Assembly: GCA_037576195.1 (NCBI GenBank)
Contig: CM075102.1
Coordinates: 45,504,745-45,568,744 of the forward strand
Source: Phytoseiulus persimilis
Lineage: Eukaryota; Arthropoda; Arachnida; Mesostigmata; Phytoseiidae
DNA: 64,000 nt
Direction: 5' to 3'
Below the pieces are notes generated by a model that was not told the origin of the DNA, did no database searches, and saw only the letters and a list, made by a program, of their open reading frames with translations. The position numbers and the translations under genes were made by a program. Shown one piece after another: positions 32,426-43,300 of the stretch (position 1 is its first letter; each line of letters begins with the position of its first letter).

Positions 32426-34262
32426 TTCTCGGTCGAACGAGTTCGGAACCAAATCGAATAAAACCAGATTTGTTCGCAACGCACTCAGGTCGCTCCTTTC
32501 ATCATGCGACGTCTCCCATGAATGATCTTGTGAGTGGGTTTTCCGGAAACTAGTAGATCGGTTCTCCATCGTTACGATGGCAAAAACAATCCACCTATTA
32601 CCATGGAGACAGCGAACTCACGTATTTCAGAAAGGAGTGTACGACTTTTTTTGGAACGATTGCACATTTTTTCGACACACGATCGAACATATATGACTAA
32701 AAATAGATAATGCTAATGGATCAGGCGGAATCATCTGGCATCATCGGCCCTAGACTTTTGCATCCGCATGAGACGAATTTACTCCGAATGGACTTTGGAA
32801 AATACGAATGTTCTGGGTGCGGCGCATCCGTTCTCTGGTGCTACGCGACTTCTCAGAGTATTTCTTTTCCTCGATTTTTTCCTCGATGTACGGTGCCTGC
32901 TTCGACTTCAAACGAACTTACAAGTGAACATCGCTCTTCCGGAATTTTATGTTTTTAGAGGCTTCAGCCTTAAACTGTCACGGCTGAATTTGGTCATTCA
33001 CATGTCTGATGATCGATATCGTCCATCGTCAGCGCGTGCGACAATTCTACGGTGAGATCCATTCATGAAAAGAGAGGGCACTCCAGGCGACCTCAAAGAT
33101 TCAATGGGGCTGGTTCACGCGAAGGGACTTTTTTGGTAGGATGCCCAAGAGCCGGGTTCCTCATTTGTATACCCGGATTCGGAGAGGGCATCGACGAGTG
33201 AAAGCAATTCGCTACGATCAGCAGGCAGACTCGGCCAGCAATTCGGAGACGAGAATCTCAAAGTCGGCTCCGAAGTCGAAGCGTTTATAAGGCTGAGGAT
33301 TTCTTCACCTACTGTTCTAATACAGGCTCCTGCTGGAGTCTGTTCGTGACCTCCCTTATTTCTCCAGTTCTTGCCTGGGTTATGCCCCCATTCAAGATTC
33401 CATCCCGTTCCTTGAATCCGTAGATCCATGGACCGCGTGGGTTTTCCATGGATGAAAAGTCGAGAAAGCATGAAACTTGTGCTCCGCCCTCTCTCGCTGG
33501 AAGTCGAGATGCATGAACCGGATTCGCCAAACGCTCGTCTCGACTTCAGGTTATCGACGAAAAAAATCTCCAAACTCTCTTGGAAACAGGCAGAATCATG
33601 GCTTCCGGCAGGTAGCAGAAAAAAGTTTCCTCCCTCCGCTCTTGAATCACATTGGAACCTCAGGATGATGGTTGGTTTCAGGAAAAACTACTATGATTTT
33701 CACATTTTTTCTATGACGAAGCGGAGAGCATTGATGCGAAGCCTCGGCACTCTGGAGAACGAATGCCTACATGTCAGCGAAGAAAGCACTGCCTTTGAGT
33801 CACCTCGATTCTTCTTGATTCGATTCCGACAAAGTTGGGGTCCAGTCCGGGGAATCGGAGCCGACGGCTTCTGGGTACACGTGTGCGATGGAAGGTGATC
33901 TTTGACGGTCATAAGTGAGGAATGAGCAGAAGTTCCGCGATTCAGTCAGAAATATTTTATTTGATCAGACGCCCTTGAGGAGTGGGCTGTCCGCAACAGC
34001 AGTGGAGTCCGTGTTGTGCGCGAAGTACTTCGAGAAAATTGCCTCAGTGTGACTTCCACGACAGGAACGGAAACGGCATGTCATTATTCGATGATTGCGA
34101 TCGACAGATTCACTTCGCTATCGAAATCCTGGCTTCGGAAAATAAGATCTATGCTTCGCAACTGAGTTCTACTCTATCGTTCAATGTGAGATTTTGACGT
34201 ATGCTGGCCACATCACAGACCGTGCTGAAACTAAGCAGTGGACCAGGAACGACGCCAATCAT
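32426..34262. other. Intergenic
   Basis: About 1.8 kb between the convergent LRR and acyl-CoA ligase genes. Two opposite-strand frames of about 150 codons overlap (33115-33573 on -, 33428-33898 on +); neither has a motif I know. Nothing supported. Confidence 0.4.
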
Positions 34263-35918
34263 TTACTCTGGCTTCGAACAAATGACCTCGCCTTTCAAGA
34301 ACTTATCTCTCAACGACAGGCGCGAAATTTTTCCATTCCCAGTTTTTGGTACTTGGTCCCAAGAGCAGAAATACACGCCGCCATAAAGGTGTTTGTAGAT
34401 TGAAGTGAGTGTGCGAACCCTCTCTTTCAGCTCTTCCGCCAGGTTAGCGTCAGCGTGGAAGCCCGCTCGAACAGTGACGAAAGCCGTAGGTGCTTCTCCG
34501 TATTCCTCATGAGGTGTTCCGATGACTACTGCCTGTTCCACCGCGTCGTGTTCTCTTAGGATCTCCTCTAGTTCGCCGGGCGACAGCGTGTCGTCCATGC
34601 AGATTATGATTTGCTTGCATCGGTCCACGAGATGAATCGATCTGTCGTCGGCGCCGATGTAACCCAAGTCTCCGGTTCTCAACCAGCCGTCGGCTTCAAT
34701 GTTGCGGGACTCCTCGGTTTCATTGAGGTAGCCGATCATGAGTGAATCACTTTTCAGCATCAACTCTCCGACGGTTCCATCCGGAACCTCTTCCCTGCTG
34801 TTCATGTCAACAACCTTGATTGAGACGTTCGGGAGCGGTCGCCCGGCACTGCAAGCCATGTCCCGACTGTTTTTCGTGAACGAAACCGCGAAGTTCTCCG
34901 TCATCCCATAGTTGTTCGAAAAATCACACGGACCGAAGAAGTCCGACATCAATCTTGCAAATTTCGGTTGCAACACTGATCCACAGAACATCATCAGACG
35001 CAGTGATCTCATCTGTTCTTTGTATCGCGGGAATCGCGGTGCCGTCGCCATAATCGCACGACCGGTAACTTCCAGAATGATAGCCACCGTTACTTGGTTA
35101 CGTTCCACGATTTCTGGGAAATTTAGCTTGACGTCCGTCCTGGCCAGAACCACTGTACCACCAACGTTCAAAGTGATTTCCGAGAAAGATACTTCGAAGG
35201 CGTAAAATAAAGATGTTGCCAAGAGATAAACATCACCGTCCTGGAAGGTTCCCGGGCCTTGGACGATCATTTCCGACTGGCCCGTCAGACTTTTCACGGG
35301 GTGTTTGGCGCCTTTCGGTTTGCCGGTCGTCCCGGAGGTGTAGGTTATGATCGCGATGTCTTCAGCCGAGCTCCTACATTCGGGCGGCGACCATGCAGCG
35401 CCGGCTTGGAGGAGATCATCGAACAACGCGACGTCGAGAGTCCCGGCGTGAGCGTCCAGATTTTCGCGATCGCCGAAGAAGATGACTTTGGTCTTGGCCA
35501 CATCCTGGTACTCCTTGAATGTCTCGCTGACGAGCATCACGGTCTCGGAGTCGCAAAGGATGAACTGGACCTCCGAATCCCGCACTTGGTATACGTATTC
35601 CCTGGTTGTCATTTGGTCGTGAGGTCGACAGAGCACAATCGTGGCGTTTGCAAACTTCAAGGCTTGCATTGTGCAGAAAGCCGTTATCGAGTCTTTGAGG
35701 AAGTACTGCACTTTCATTTGGGCTTTGACACCACCAGCTTGCAGAGCACCGGAAATCTTCTTCACGTGGGCCAAGAACTCCGCATAGTTCAAACGCTCGC
35801 CCGTAAAGTTGTCGATGAGGGCCGTTCTCTCAGGGTATCGACTCCACAAGCGTCCGAAGTACTCATGCAGCGAATCTGTCGGTATAATAACGTCTTCTGA
35901 ATCAGACTTCAGAACCAT
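34263..35918 (-). CDS. ANL-superfamily acyl-CoA ligase (4-coumarate ligase/luciferase-like), single exon
   Basis: Adenylates a carboxylic acid and passes it to CoA. 551 aa in one exon from Met at 35918 (MVLKSDSEDVIIP); an in-frame Met 54 codons upstream makes a longer frame, but that extra part is low-complexity and unlike the family. AMP-binding P-loop TYTSGTTGKPKG; A5 motif NNYGMTE; A7 WLRTGDLGYI; A8 hinge DRCKQIIICMDDTLSPGELE; A10 PKTGNGKISR with the catalytic Lys. The hinge is odd: the usual K and G residues before the P are replaced (ICMDD in place of the usual xKYKGY type), and the A5 region is preceded by DFSN. The C-terminus is SKPE, not the peroxisomal SKL. The label 'luciferin 4-monooxygenase' is often given to such proteins, but bioluminescence is not implied. 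Intronless among spliced genes, so retroposition is possible. Confidence 0.9.
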   Translation of the reverse strand: MVLKSDSEDVIIPTDSLHEYFGRLWSRYPERTALIDNFTGERLNYAEFLAHVKKISGALQAGGVKAQMKVQYFLKDSITAFCTMQALKFANATIVLCRPHDQMTTREYVYQVRDSEVQFILCDSETVMLVSETFKEYQDVAKTKVIFFGDRENLDAHAGTLDVALFDDLLQAGAAWSPPECRSSAEDIAIITYTSGTTGKPKGAKHPVKSLTGQSEMIVQGPGTFQDGDVYLLATSLFYAFEVSFSEITLNVGGTVVLARTDVKLNFPEIVERNQVTVAIILEVTGRAIMATAPRFPRYKEQMRSLRLMMFCGSVLQPKFARLMSDFFGPCDFSNNYGMTENFAVSFTKNSRDMACSAGRPLPNVSIKVVDMNSREEVPDGTVGELMLKSDSLMIGYLNETEESRNIEADGWLRTGDLGYIGADDRSIHLVDRCKQIIICMDDTLSPGELEEILREHDAVEQAVVIGTPHEEYGEAPTAFVTVRAGFHADANLAEELKERVRTLTSIYKHLYGGVYFCSWDQVPKTGNGKISRLSLRDKFLKGEVICSKPE

Positions 35919-37287
35919 TTTGGTATCGTTGGAAACGCCCGAACGAACTGTTTGAAAATCACTCGCAACCTTCTGAGAAGTTTCTGCGAGAAAAGCAACA
36001 TGAGGCAGACCACTGGCTCCTGTGGAAAGAGTAGCGTTTGTGCCTCTCTTATCTGCCGTCTGACGTCCCGTGAAGACCAACGATTGGTACTCACGTTGGG
36101 AAATACATTTTCAACAACTTTCGAAGTAGCCACGGTGGTCAACGGAGCGGGAGCAGGCTAGTCTGCGGATGGCAGCGATATCGAGAACCGCGTCCAATGT
36201 GGGTCCAGAGCAATGGAAAAAGGTGGCACAACTATATCTGGCTCGAAACTCGGGATGAAACGCAGCTGAGCCAGCAGAGGAGAACTGAGATCTTAGAAGC
36301 GGATTCCTCGTGCGTGAAAACCTAACCGCGGCAAACTCGAGCTTCGAATATTGCTAGCGCGTCACTTCTCGGTGATGATATCGAGAAATCGCAGGGATAT
36401 CTCCTGTAATTCTCGCAGACCACAGAAAGAAGCCCGAACACGTGGAAACGGGGCAGCAGTACAGGTTCTTCTTCAGCAGGAGGAGGTTTCAGCGCAGTTT
36501 ACACGATAAAACTCAGACAACAGTTGCGTCTCGGATTTCCCTGAGGTTACAACTCACTGCGAACGATTCGAGCGCATGCTACCTACATCCAGTTCCTGCT
36601 TGTTGAAAGCGAGGTGATCGGTTTCGGATCGGCTCGGCTCAGGAACCTCATCCTCTTGGAAGCTCAATTCGGAACTGAATACGACAATCATCAAACGTTG
36701 GTAATCTGGTTATTGACCTCTGGACAGAGCATTGGTTTCTTGCGGGTCCGGAATTTATCGGGTGAATAGATACAATGAGATGATTGAGCAGGCCCGAGTG
36801 GGGTTCACATCCTGTTTTATTCGAACTGAGCGCACGGCGTGCTTGGTACATGAGGTTCCGTGTTCAGATTTTCGATCGAATGCGAATAGTTCTTCTATTA
36901 TTAGGGTTTGGAGAATGTTGAAGAGGACAAGAAGAAAACGACGTAGAAAAATCATATAGGGAAATCAGGATCCCGAACGATAGCTCCTCGTGGGTTGTGG
37001 ACAAGTTTATGTAAGAAAGGTTCGGAGTAAGTTGTGTGCTCCAACGACTTCGTCTGAAGTCGCTAGGAACTCCCGGACCAGCCGGTTCAGAAATTCTCCA
37101 CTTTCGCAAGTTACAACGAAGGCAAGAGATGCTGCTGGTTTTCTAGTTATATATGAGAATCTTACTTGGATTTTACTGCCCATGAGCGAGCTGACTCAGT
37201 CGTAGACGGAGCTGTGACTACGACAACCACCTCCGGTTCATATCAAATAGAGTTTAATCTCCTCGCCAATATCATTCTGGCATTGCA
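35919..37287. other. Intergenic
   Basis: Upstream flank of the acyl-CoA ligase gene and beyond. Short frames at 36648-36959 on both strands overlap. Nothing supported. Confidence 0.45.
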
Positions 37288-37450
37288 GGGTGGATGATGA
37301 ATCATCCCAGCTGTTAGATACATCGGCAAGACCACCCATCGAACCCTCGTCGATGAACAACAACGGGGAGAGCCTCGTTTCGCAAGCTGCCGTAATTCGA
37401 CATCCGGCACAAGATGGTTCTGAATCGCTCACGACCGCAAGAAAGCGTCT
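37288..37450 (+). CDS. Candidate exon of an unknown protein
   Basis: Starts after a good acceptor (CATTGCAG|GG) and ends at a consensus donor (CGTCT|GTGAGT). Between them the frame reads VDDESSQLLDTSAR, then SSMNNNGESLVSQ and DGSESLTTARKR: polar and Ser-rich, as in linker regions of nuclear or signalling proteins. I could not find its neighbours, so it may be false. Confidence 0.25.
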
Positions 37451-37870
37451 GTGAGTCAGCTATCCACGCGAAAATTATCGATCTGAAACGGAGGCTCTTC
37501 TCGTCGCACGGAATAGAGCACCTAGCTGAGCTATGAATCGTTGTCGACGTGTACTCGGACGACGACGACTTTGAGCCGAAGATTAACTCGCAGTTTGTTC
37601 GCACTCGCTTTTTCTCTTCCACATTTCAGATGATATTTACACTGAGCATTCGTTGTATGGTACGTACACTGTCGTGTTGACTGTATCATTGATCAAGTGA
37701 AGTTGACTGGAATCCACATTCGAAATAAGCGCTGTTCTAAGTCTGTCTTAACATTGGCCAGCGGCGTTTCCAGAACGTCGTCTCTCACTCAAATCAGTCT
37801 ATTACAGGTGTGCTACGGCTTCTGACCGGGTCGAACTTCCCGATTCGAGATTCGTAGCTGAAAACACAGA

Positions 37871-38638
37871 ATGTGCATCCGATCCCGCGGGCCAACAACG
37901 AGTTTTCAAGTGATTTCTGTGCGCGTCTCTTCCGAAACTGACGCTTTGCTTTCGATTGGAGAAATTTACACTCCGAGGAATCGGAGGGAAAAATTGTTAT
38001 CCTTATACGTTGAAGTGGCGGCCTTCAGTTCATCCTGTGTTCATGTCCTTTGGTATGCGCTGAAACATGACTCCGCTTCCGATCGCCGGATCGCTGGCGT
38101 TCACAAGCGTGACATGGTCCCATCGTCCTCCACCATATCGTCTTTGTCGCTCAAGAACGATGCCTCATATCTGTCAAACGAAACAACGAGAAAGAAGTTA
38201 GAAAAACGCCAGCACAGGAAAGAAGCCTATCGAAGAGATAGAGGAGCCCGAACAGCGAGGATTATAATCAGTCACAAGTGGAGCAGCGACGAGGAGGTCA
38301 GATTGAAACTCAGGAAGAACGGGATAGCCTCACTCCATGTATCATGGGGGAGGAGTTCGGACGCGACTACATCGGAAACAGGAAATATACGTGTAACAGA
38401 AACTTTACTGGGAGTAACAGTAACAGGGACTTTTCGGACTCCTAAGGATGAAACGGTTAAGAAGCTATCGATTCCTTTCCGTTCCTCCCTCGAAGCGCAA
38501 CCAAGTCAAGATAAGAACGGCAACGGCGTAGACCTGAACAGATCAGTGAGACTGAAAGAGGAGGGTTTCGTTGCGAGATCTCACGACCACCCTCGACACG
38601 GCCATCTGTTCAGATTTGTTCTCCGCGACGAGGAGTAA
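37871..38638 (+). CDS. Orphan open frame, 255 codons
   Basis: The longest unexplained frame after the recognised genes. The protein is hydrophilic, rich in Ser, Arg and Lys (for example TRKKLEKRQHRKEAYRRDR), without a signal peptide or membrane helix. I recognise no domain. A competing shorter frame in the same stretch also looks protein-like, so the coding frame is not certain and the whole may be non-coding. Confidence 0.25.
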   Translation: MCIRSRGPTTSFQVISVRVSSETDALLSIGEIYTPRNRREKLLSLYVEVAAFSSSCVHVLWYALKHDSASDRRIAGVHKRDMVPSSSTISSLSLKNDASYLSNETTRKKLEKRQHRKEAYRRDRGARTARIIISHKWSSDEEVRLKLRKNGIASLHVSWGRSSDATTSETGNIRVTETLLGVTVTGTFRTPKDETVKKLSIPFRSSLEAQPSQDKNGNGVDLNRSVRLKEEGFVARSHDHPRHGHLFRFVLRDEE

Positions 38639-38899
38639 GTTTCGGTGCGTGCCCCAGTCCGATGCACAGGCAGCCAGTTAGTGGATCAATCAGGAATGGA
38701 AGACACGTTCACAGCCAACGGAGCAGAGAGAGAAGGGAAGGCAAAAAAAAACAGAATAAATCTGGAGTAGGAAACGAACTTTACTTCAAGGGACTCTCAT
38801 CGCCGTAAGCAAATATAATCAGTGAAGGGAGTAGAACAGCTATTCAAGCTCTCTCGGTGGTTTCATCCATAATTCTATAACAACAAACTTCTTCTTAAG

Positions 38900-39109
38900 T
38901 TACGGGCATTTGAGTATCTGTGATTCGTAGGCATCTGACTCGACGGGGCAAGCCTCGCGATTGCATTCTCCTCCCTTTCCCTCACACTCATCTACAAAAC
39001 TAAGCTGAGCTCGACAGGCGCAAAAGTTATCATTCCATATACACGGCAAGCGACCACGCTTCTCCTCGCAAACCGTGCTGAGCAATGTCACGGATATCCA
39101 GCCTTTCAT
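38900..39109 (-). CDS. Small cysteine-rich open frame, 69 aa
   Basis: Starts MKGWISVTLLST and has eight cysteines in the rest, including LPCIWNDNFCACR and GGECNREACPVE. A short hydrophobic start could be a weak signal peptide. The frame directly upstream in the same phase (KVNEIINGDTDRDVCSEPMYK) contains another Cys but is separated from this Met by a TGA, so this may be the end of a longer gene joined by splicing, or a relic. No family recognised; the Cys pattern resembles secreted disulphide-rich peptides in general. Confidence 0.3.
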   Translation of the reverse strand: MKGWISVTLLSTVCEEKRGRLPCIWNDNFCACRAQLSFVDECEGKGGECNREACPVESDAYESQILKCP

Positions 39110-39384
39110 TCACACTTTGTACATGGGTTCTGAGCAAACGTCGCGATCGGTGTCTCCGTTGATAATTTCATTGACTTTTCACTCTCCCTTCTCGGCTCGG
39201 CTAGACCACTCGTAACCGTAAATGCTCAGTCTCTGGCGGTGAGTTGGCCTCCCGGTGTCAGAAGGCTTGGCTCAGCTGACTCCATGAGAGTTCTGGCGGT
39301 GCAACTTTATCTAACAACTTATCAACTTTCTACTTGATTTGGTTTCGAGCTCCGGCCGATCGGCACCGCGAATTCCTAGGTGGA

Positions 39385-40347
39385 CTATTGTTCGTACCCA
39401 TCTTCGATCAAGGCTCCGTTCCCTATTGGAGTGCCGTTAGGCTTGGACGGTGTCACTTCCTTGGCTTCCTCGAGCTGGAATGAGAGACCCGACTTTAGTT
39501 CCGGTTGCTGCATCGAATCATTGGATCTGTTCTTCCGGGCAGCCTCAATCGATTCCGATCGGATCATTTCCCTCTATCGGGTTTAGGAATGGGTCAAGTC
39601 AGAAAAGAGTTCTAATGGGTATGGCTGAGGCTGAACGTCGGACCCAAATAAAACATCTCGCACCAGGACGCAACGACGACAGGGTCATCGCGCTGTGCGG
39701 AAATCGATGGTGGTTCAGGGCGGTGATGGTATACCGATGCGGACAGGTTTCGGGCTAATGATCGAGAATCACAGCAGCGACTGCAAATTATCTATCCGGT
39801 TGCATAATGTCGCCGCCACGATAGCAGTGGGAGCCCTGATGATATACGATAGACGGAACAACTTTCTTTTCGACGACCAGCGACATTCTCTCTGTCAACA
39901 CAGCGAATCGACATTCCTTTTCTCCTAAGGAGCCGGCGTCCTTGACTTCAGCTTCGGCATTCTTTTCAAATGCGTTATACGCCGTGAATTTCCGGGGAGA
40001 TTTCTGTGCCGGTGCCGAAGCATGCTCCATCTCAGGCACACGACGCAGTCGTCGGATGATCTAGTCGGGACTGGAAGTCGCGGCTGAGATGGGGAGGCGA
40101 GGATTCAGTGAAATCAGAATTATCCGTGTTCTCAGCCGGCTCTTCCAACCAAACCTTCATCGATTCTGTCTGACTCTCTCACTACCGGAGGGATCGGTCT
40201 TCAAGTATTTATTTGTTCGGAACCACATTCCGTCCGAGCGAAATCAACGACATACCTTGCTGGTGTCCGCGAACTGCTGCAAAAGCTCGGCGATGAACGA
40301 TAGCGGGTCCGGAGGTTTCTCCTGCATTTCGTAGAGACGTGCCAGTG
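39385..40347 (-). CDS. MYCBP/AMY-1-like protein (partial model)
   Basis: Two exons in phase: 40256-40347, with good acceptor (TTTTTCAG) and GTATGT donor, reading LARLYEMQEKPPDPLSFIAE LLQQF; and 39385-39474 after an ATTCCAG acceptor, reading LEEAKEVTPSKPNGTPIGNG and ending DGYEQ. The first matches the core of c-Myc-binding protein (the pattern VxLYEEPEKPxxAxxFL), a small coiled-coil protein that binds AKAPs and Myc. The N-terminal exon with the family's FRRYLEKxGV was not found, and a coiled-coil exon may be missing between the two. The join of the second exon rests on phase and splice sites only. Confidence 0.5.
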
Positions 40348-43300
40348 CTGAAAAATGATGGAGAAGATTTGAGTATCCCTGTTTTGAGAGGATGGGAGGA
40401 AAAGAAACGGCAACTCTTCCGTATCAAAAAGGACTGATAGTTCTCGAATTCGAAGAATTCCGGGGTGGCATAGCACCCTCCAATTTACTCAATTGTTGTC
40501 TCATCTGTTTCACAATATCTAAGAATAGGTGGCTCTAGTAACCAGCGACTATGACTGCGTTCTGCGAGGTTCAATGGAGGAAGCATAATTTGCAACGCCC
40601 CGAGCTTGTGTCTTGTCTTCTGTGGAGGGATTTCTTCAGAACCGGGCTGTTCAGATCAGCTACCGCTCCGATTCAGGACTCGGATGAAAAAAGCGATGCA
40701 GATCATGAGCCCTGAACATGAATTAGCATTCGTGCATGGCAGGAAGTCCAGGATCTTTTCGTGTGACGAAGTGTTCCATCGATTTCCAGGAAAATGGTCA
40801 AATCACGAAGGAACCAGAGAAAACTGCTGGAGATATTCGATTTCACAGGGTTCGGATCATGGTGGAGCCTTGATGGCTGTTGGCAGGATCATGAGCGACA
40901 TTGATCAGTCCAACCAAATATCGACAGAAAGGAGATATTTCCCCACGTGAGCCTCCGATCATCATGGGAATGAGTTGAGAGAATCGGGAAGAAGACGTAT
41001 CACTAGACAGGCAATCAGGGCGAGCGTCTACTAGTGCCATATTGTTGCCCACCCGACCATTCCGCGTCACGGTGGCTTCATCTTGTTCATCTTTCCGCGT
41101 CTGTCCGCACTACGAGCGATTTTATTCGTTGAGCCGCTCCAACGAAAAAGACTTTGAGTGGAAGCAGTCGCCCTCACGGAACCCGATGTCGAAGCTCCGA
41201 CACGAACACAGAACAGAATAAAAAGACAGGGAATCCTATCCATACATATTCAAGGAGGGTGAGATGTTTCAGTTGTTGGCGTTGTAGTCTCTGCCACTGC
41301 TGCTCAGCGAAGCAGCGAAGGAAAAATGGCCCAATAAAGTAGGGATTCTTTGAAGAGAAGGTGTCAATGGCGTTCGTTTAACGACGCTGCGCCACGCTAG
41401 CGCGGCTCTTGGCAACGGCCACGAGCTGATCCCACTGTTGGCGTTTCTCTAATCGTGTCATGCGTGACAGAGGAGGAAAGCAGGTAAACGGAGGGGAAAA
41501 AAACGAAGATTGGCTCCCTCCAGATGGATCTGTCAGGTCATTGTACAAACTCGAGCGTGGGAACGCTTGAGGATCGCCACGTGGCCAGAACGTAAGGGAC
41601 ACCTCGCAACTGTGACAGGAAGCCTCATAAAATTTCATCCCACCGAAGGCCTGAAGCTGAACAGCCTGTTGTTCCTAGAATGAAAAAAACCAAAACGACC
41701 TGAAGCGTGTTTGGCTTCCTTCGCTGGCGCCGGACATCGCTTGAGATACCGATTCGCGCCCTTGCGATGAGCAAAAAATGAGACTCGCGGATTGCATCGT
41801 CGTCACAGGAAACCAAAGCTCACGACTCGCGACCGGAACAGGAAACCTTCTAGTATTTGACGAGATTCCGAGGAATGCTCCGTCGATCAGCATGAAAGAG
41901 CATTGAAAGAGCTGGATCTGTCTGATGCATTGGGTTACTTCGTTGAAGACTTGCTAAGTGAGGCGGGAACCGTGTATTTACTTAACAATTGCGTAGTTCG
42001 TTCGTCAGTTTCGGAACCTCGCTGTGAGGCGTCAACTAAATCGAAGCCAGCAGCGCGACCACTCCGCAAAGATGACTCTAGTGTCGACACGGGAAGTATA
42101 GCTTATTCTTTCCCCGGCGGCAAAACAGATAACCGGTCAGCCACTGGCAACCGAACATTATCAATAGTGGCACTGATACCGCGCGGTACCGCTCCAAAGC
42201 GAGCGACCGAGCATCGGGCGAACGAAAAAACCAACGAATCAAGCATAAAACCTGCCGTGCCTAAATCGATTCACCTTCCACATCCTCTCCTTGAATTAGT
42301 CCGATTCAGAATCAATCCGTGTTTGATCGACTTTCCCCCCCCCCCCCCCCCCCCACTGACGATCGAAGAGAGCCTTTTTGATCGAAATTAAGAACTTGAC
42401 ATTCCGCTTCGAAGCTTCAGAAAAAACATCGATTCATGAGGAAGAACAGTCGCGAACCCGGTTCGGTTCCCGAAGTAGTATGTGGAACCTCCGCGAAGCA
42501 TAACGGCGTCAACTTTCGCTCTTCCGATTGGTCAAACGATCGAGTTGTATGTCACGGTTCGAGATTATCATTTCCCCCTCCCATCGTCGGAAAACGTTTA
42601 CAGGCAATGTGTTGGATGTGGAACAGCCGCGATGTCTCCGATTTCGCCAGACTCCTCGTGAACTCTGCATTCCTAACTGACGACATCTGGTTGTAAACAA
42701 ACCAAAGCGGCGACTGGAATCAGTAGATGATTGGACTGGAAAAACAGAAGACCCTGCGAGACGACGACCACGTTGAAGCCCAACCGGCGGGCGCTACTGC
42801 CGTATCATCGTCCGCATTGACCGGTGCGCTTGCAGTTACAGTCAGCCTTGAGAAGACAGTGCGAATTTTGAGAAAAGCGGTCAATGATGAAACTTAATTC
42901 GTTTTAGCGCTTCCTACCTCGCTTCCTCTTCACGTTGTCTGGTTTTCTGGTTTGCCGACGGCTTCCTACTCCAACGGTCGGTGGGTGATGCGGCATTTCG
43001 GCGATGGCAAGAGCAGGAAATTTCTAAGCTTTGCTCTGAGACGCATCAACGGAGGAATCATCGAATGTGCGATTGACGCGGTCAGCAGCGAGCATCGCAG
43101 TCCCCAGAAACGGACAATTGCAATCGCAATGAGCGGTCATGTAATTGTCTCAACCGGAGCTCGATTATATTGTTTTTAAGAAAATTCATTGTGGTCCCGA
43201 AACGAGTCGGTTAGGGCGGGCGCGCGCGATGAATACGTCGGCTAAGCCGGGTTTAGATGGAAGCGGAGAAAACCGCCGGCTGTTTAAGAGTCAGTGCATG

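Noticed and set aside
30673..35918. A bioluminescence gene cluster
   Set aside because: The LRR protein and the ANL ligase share only misleading annotation names; their families are common and unrelated.
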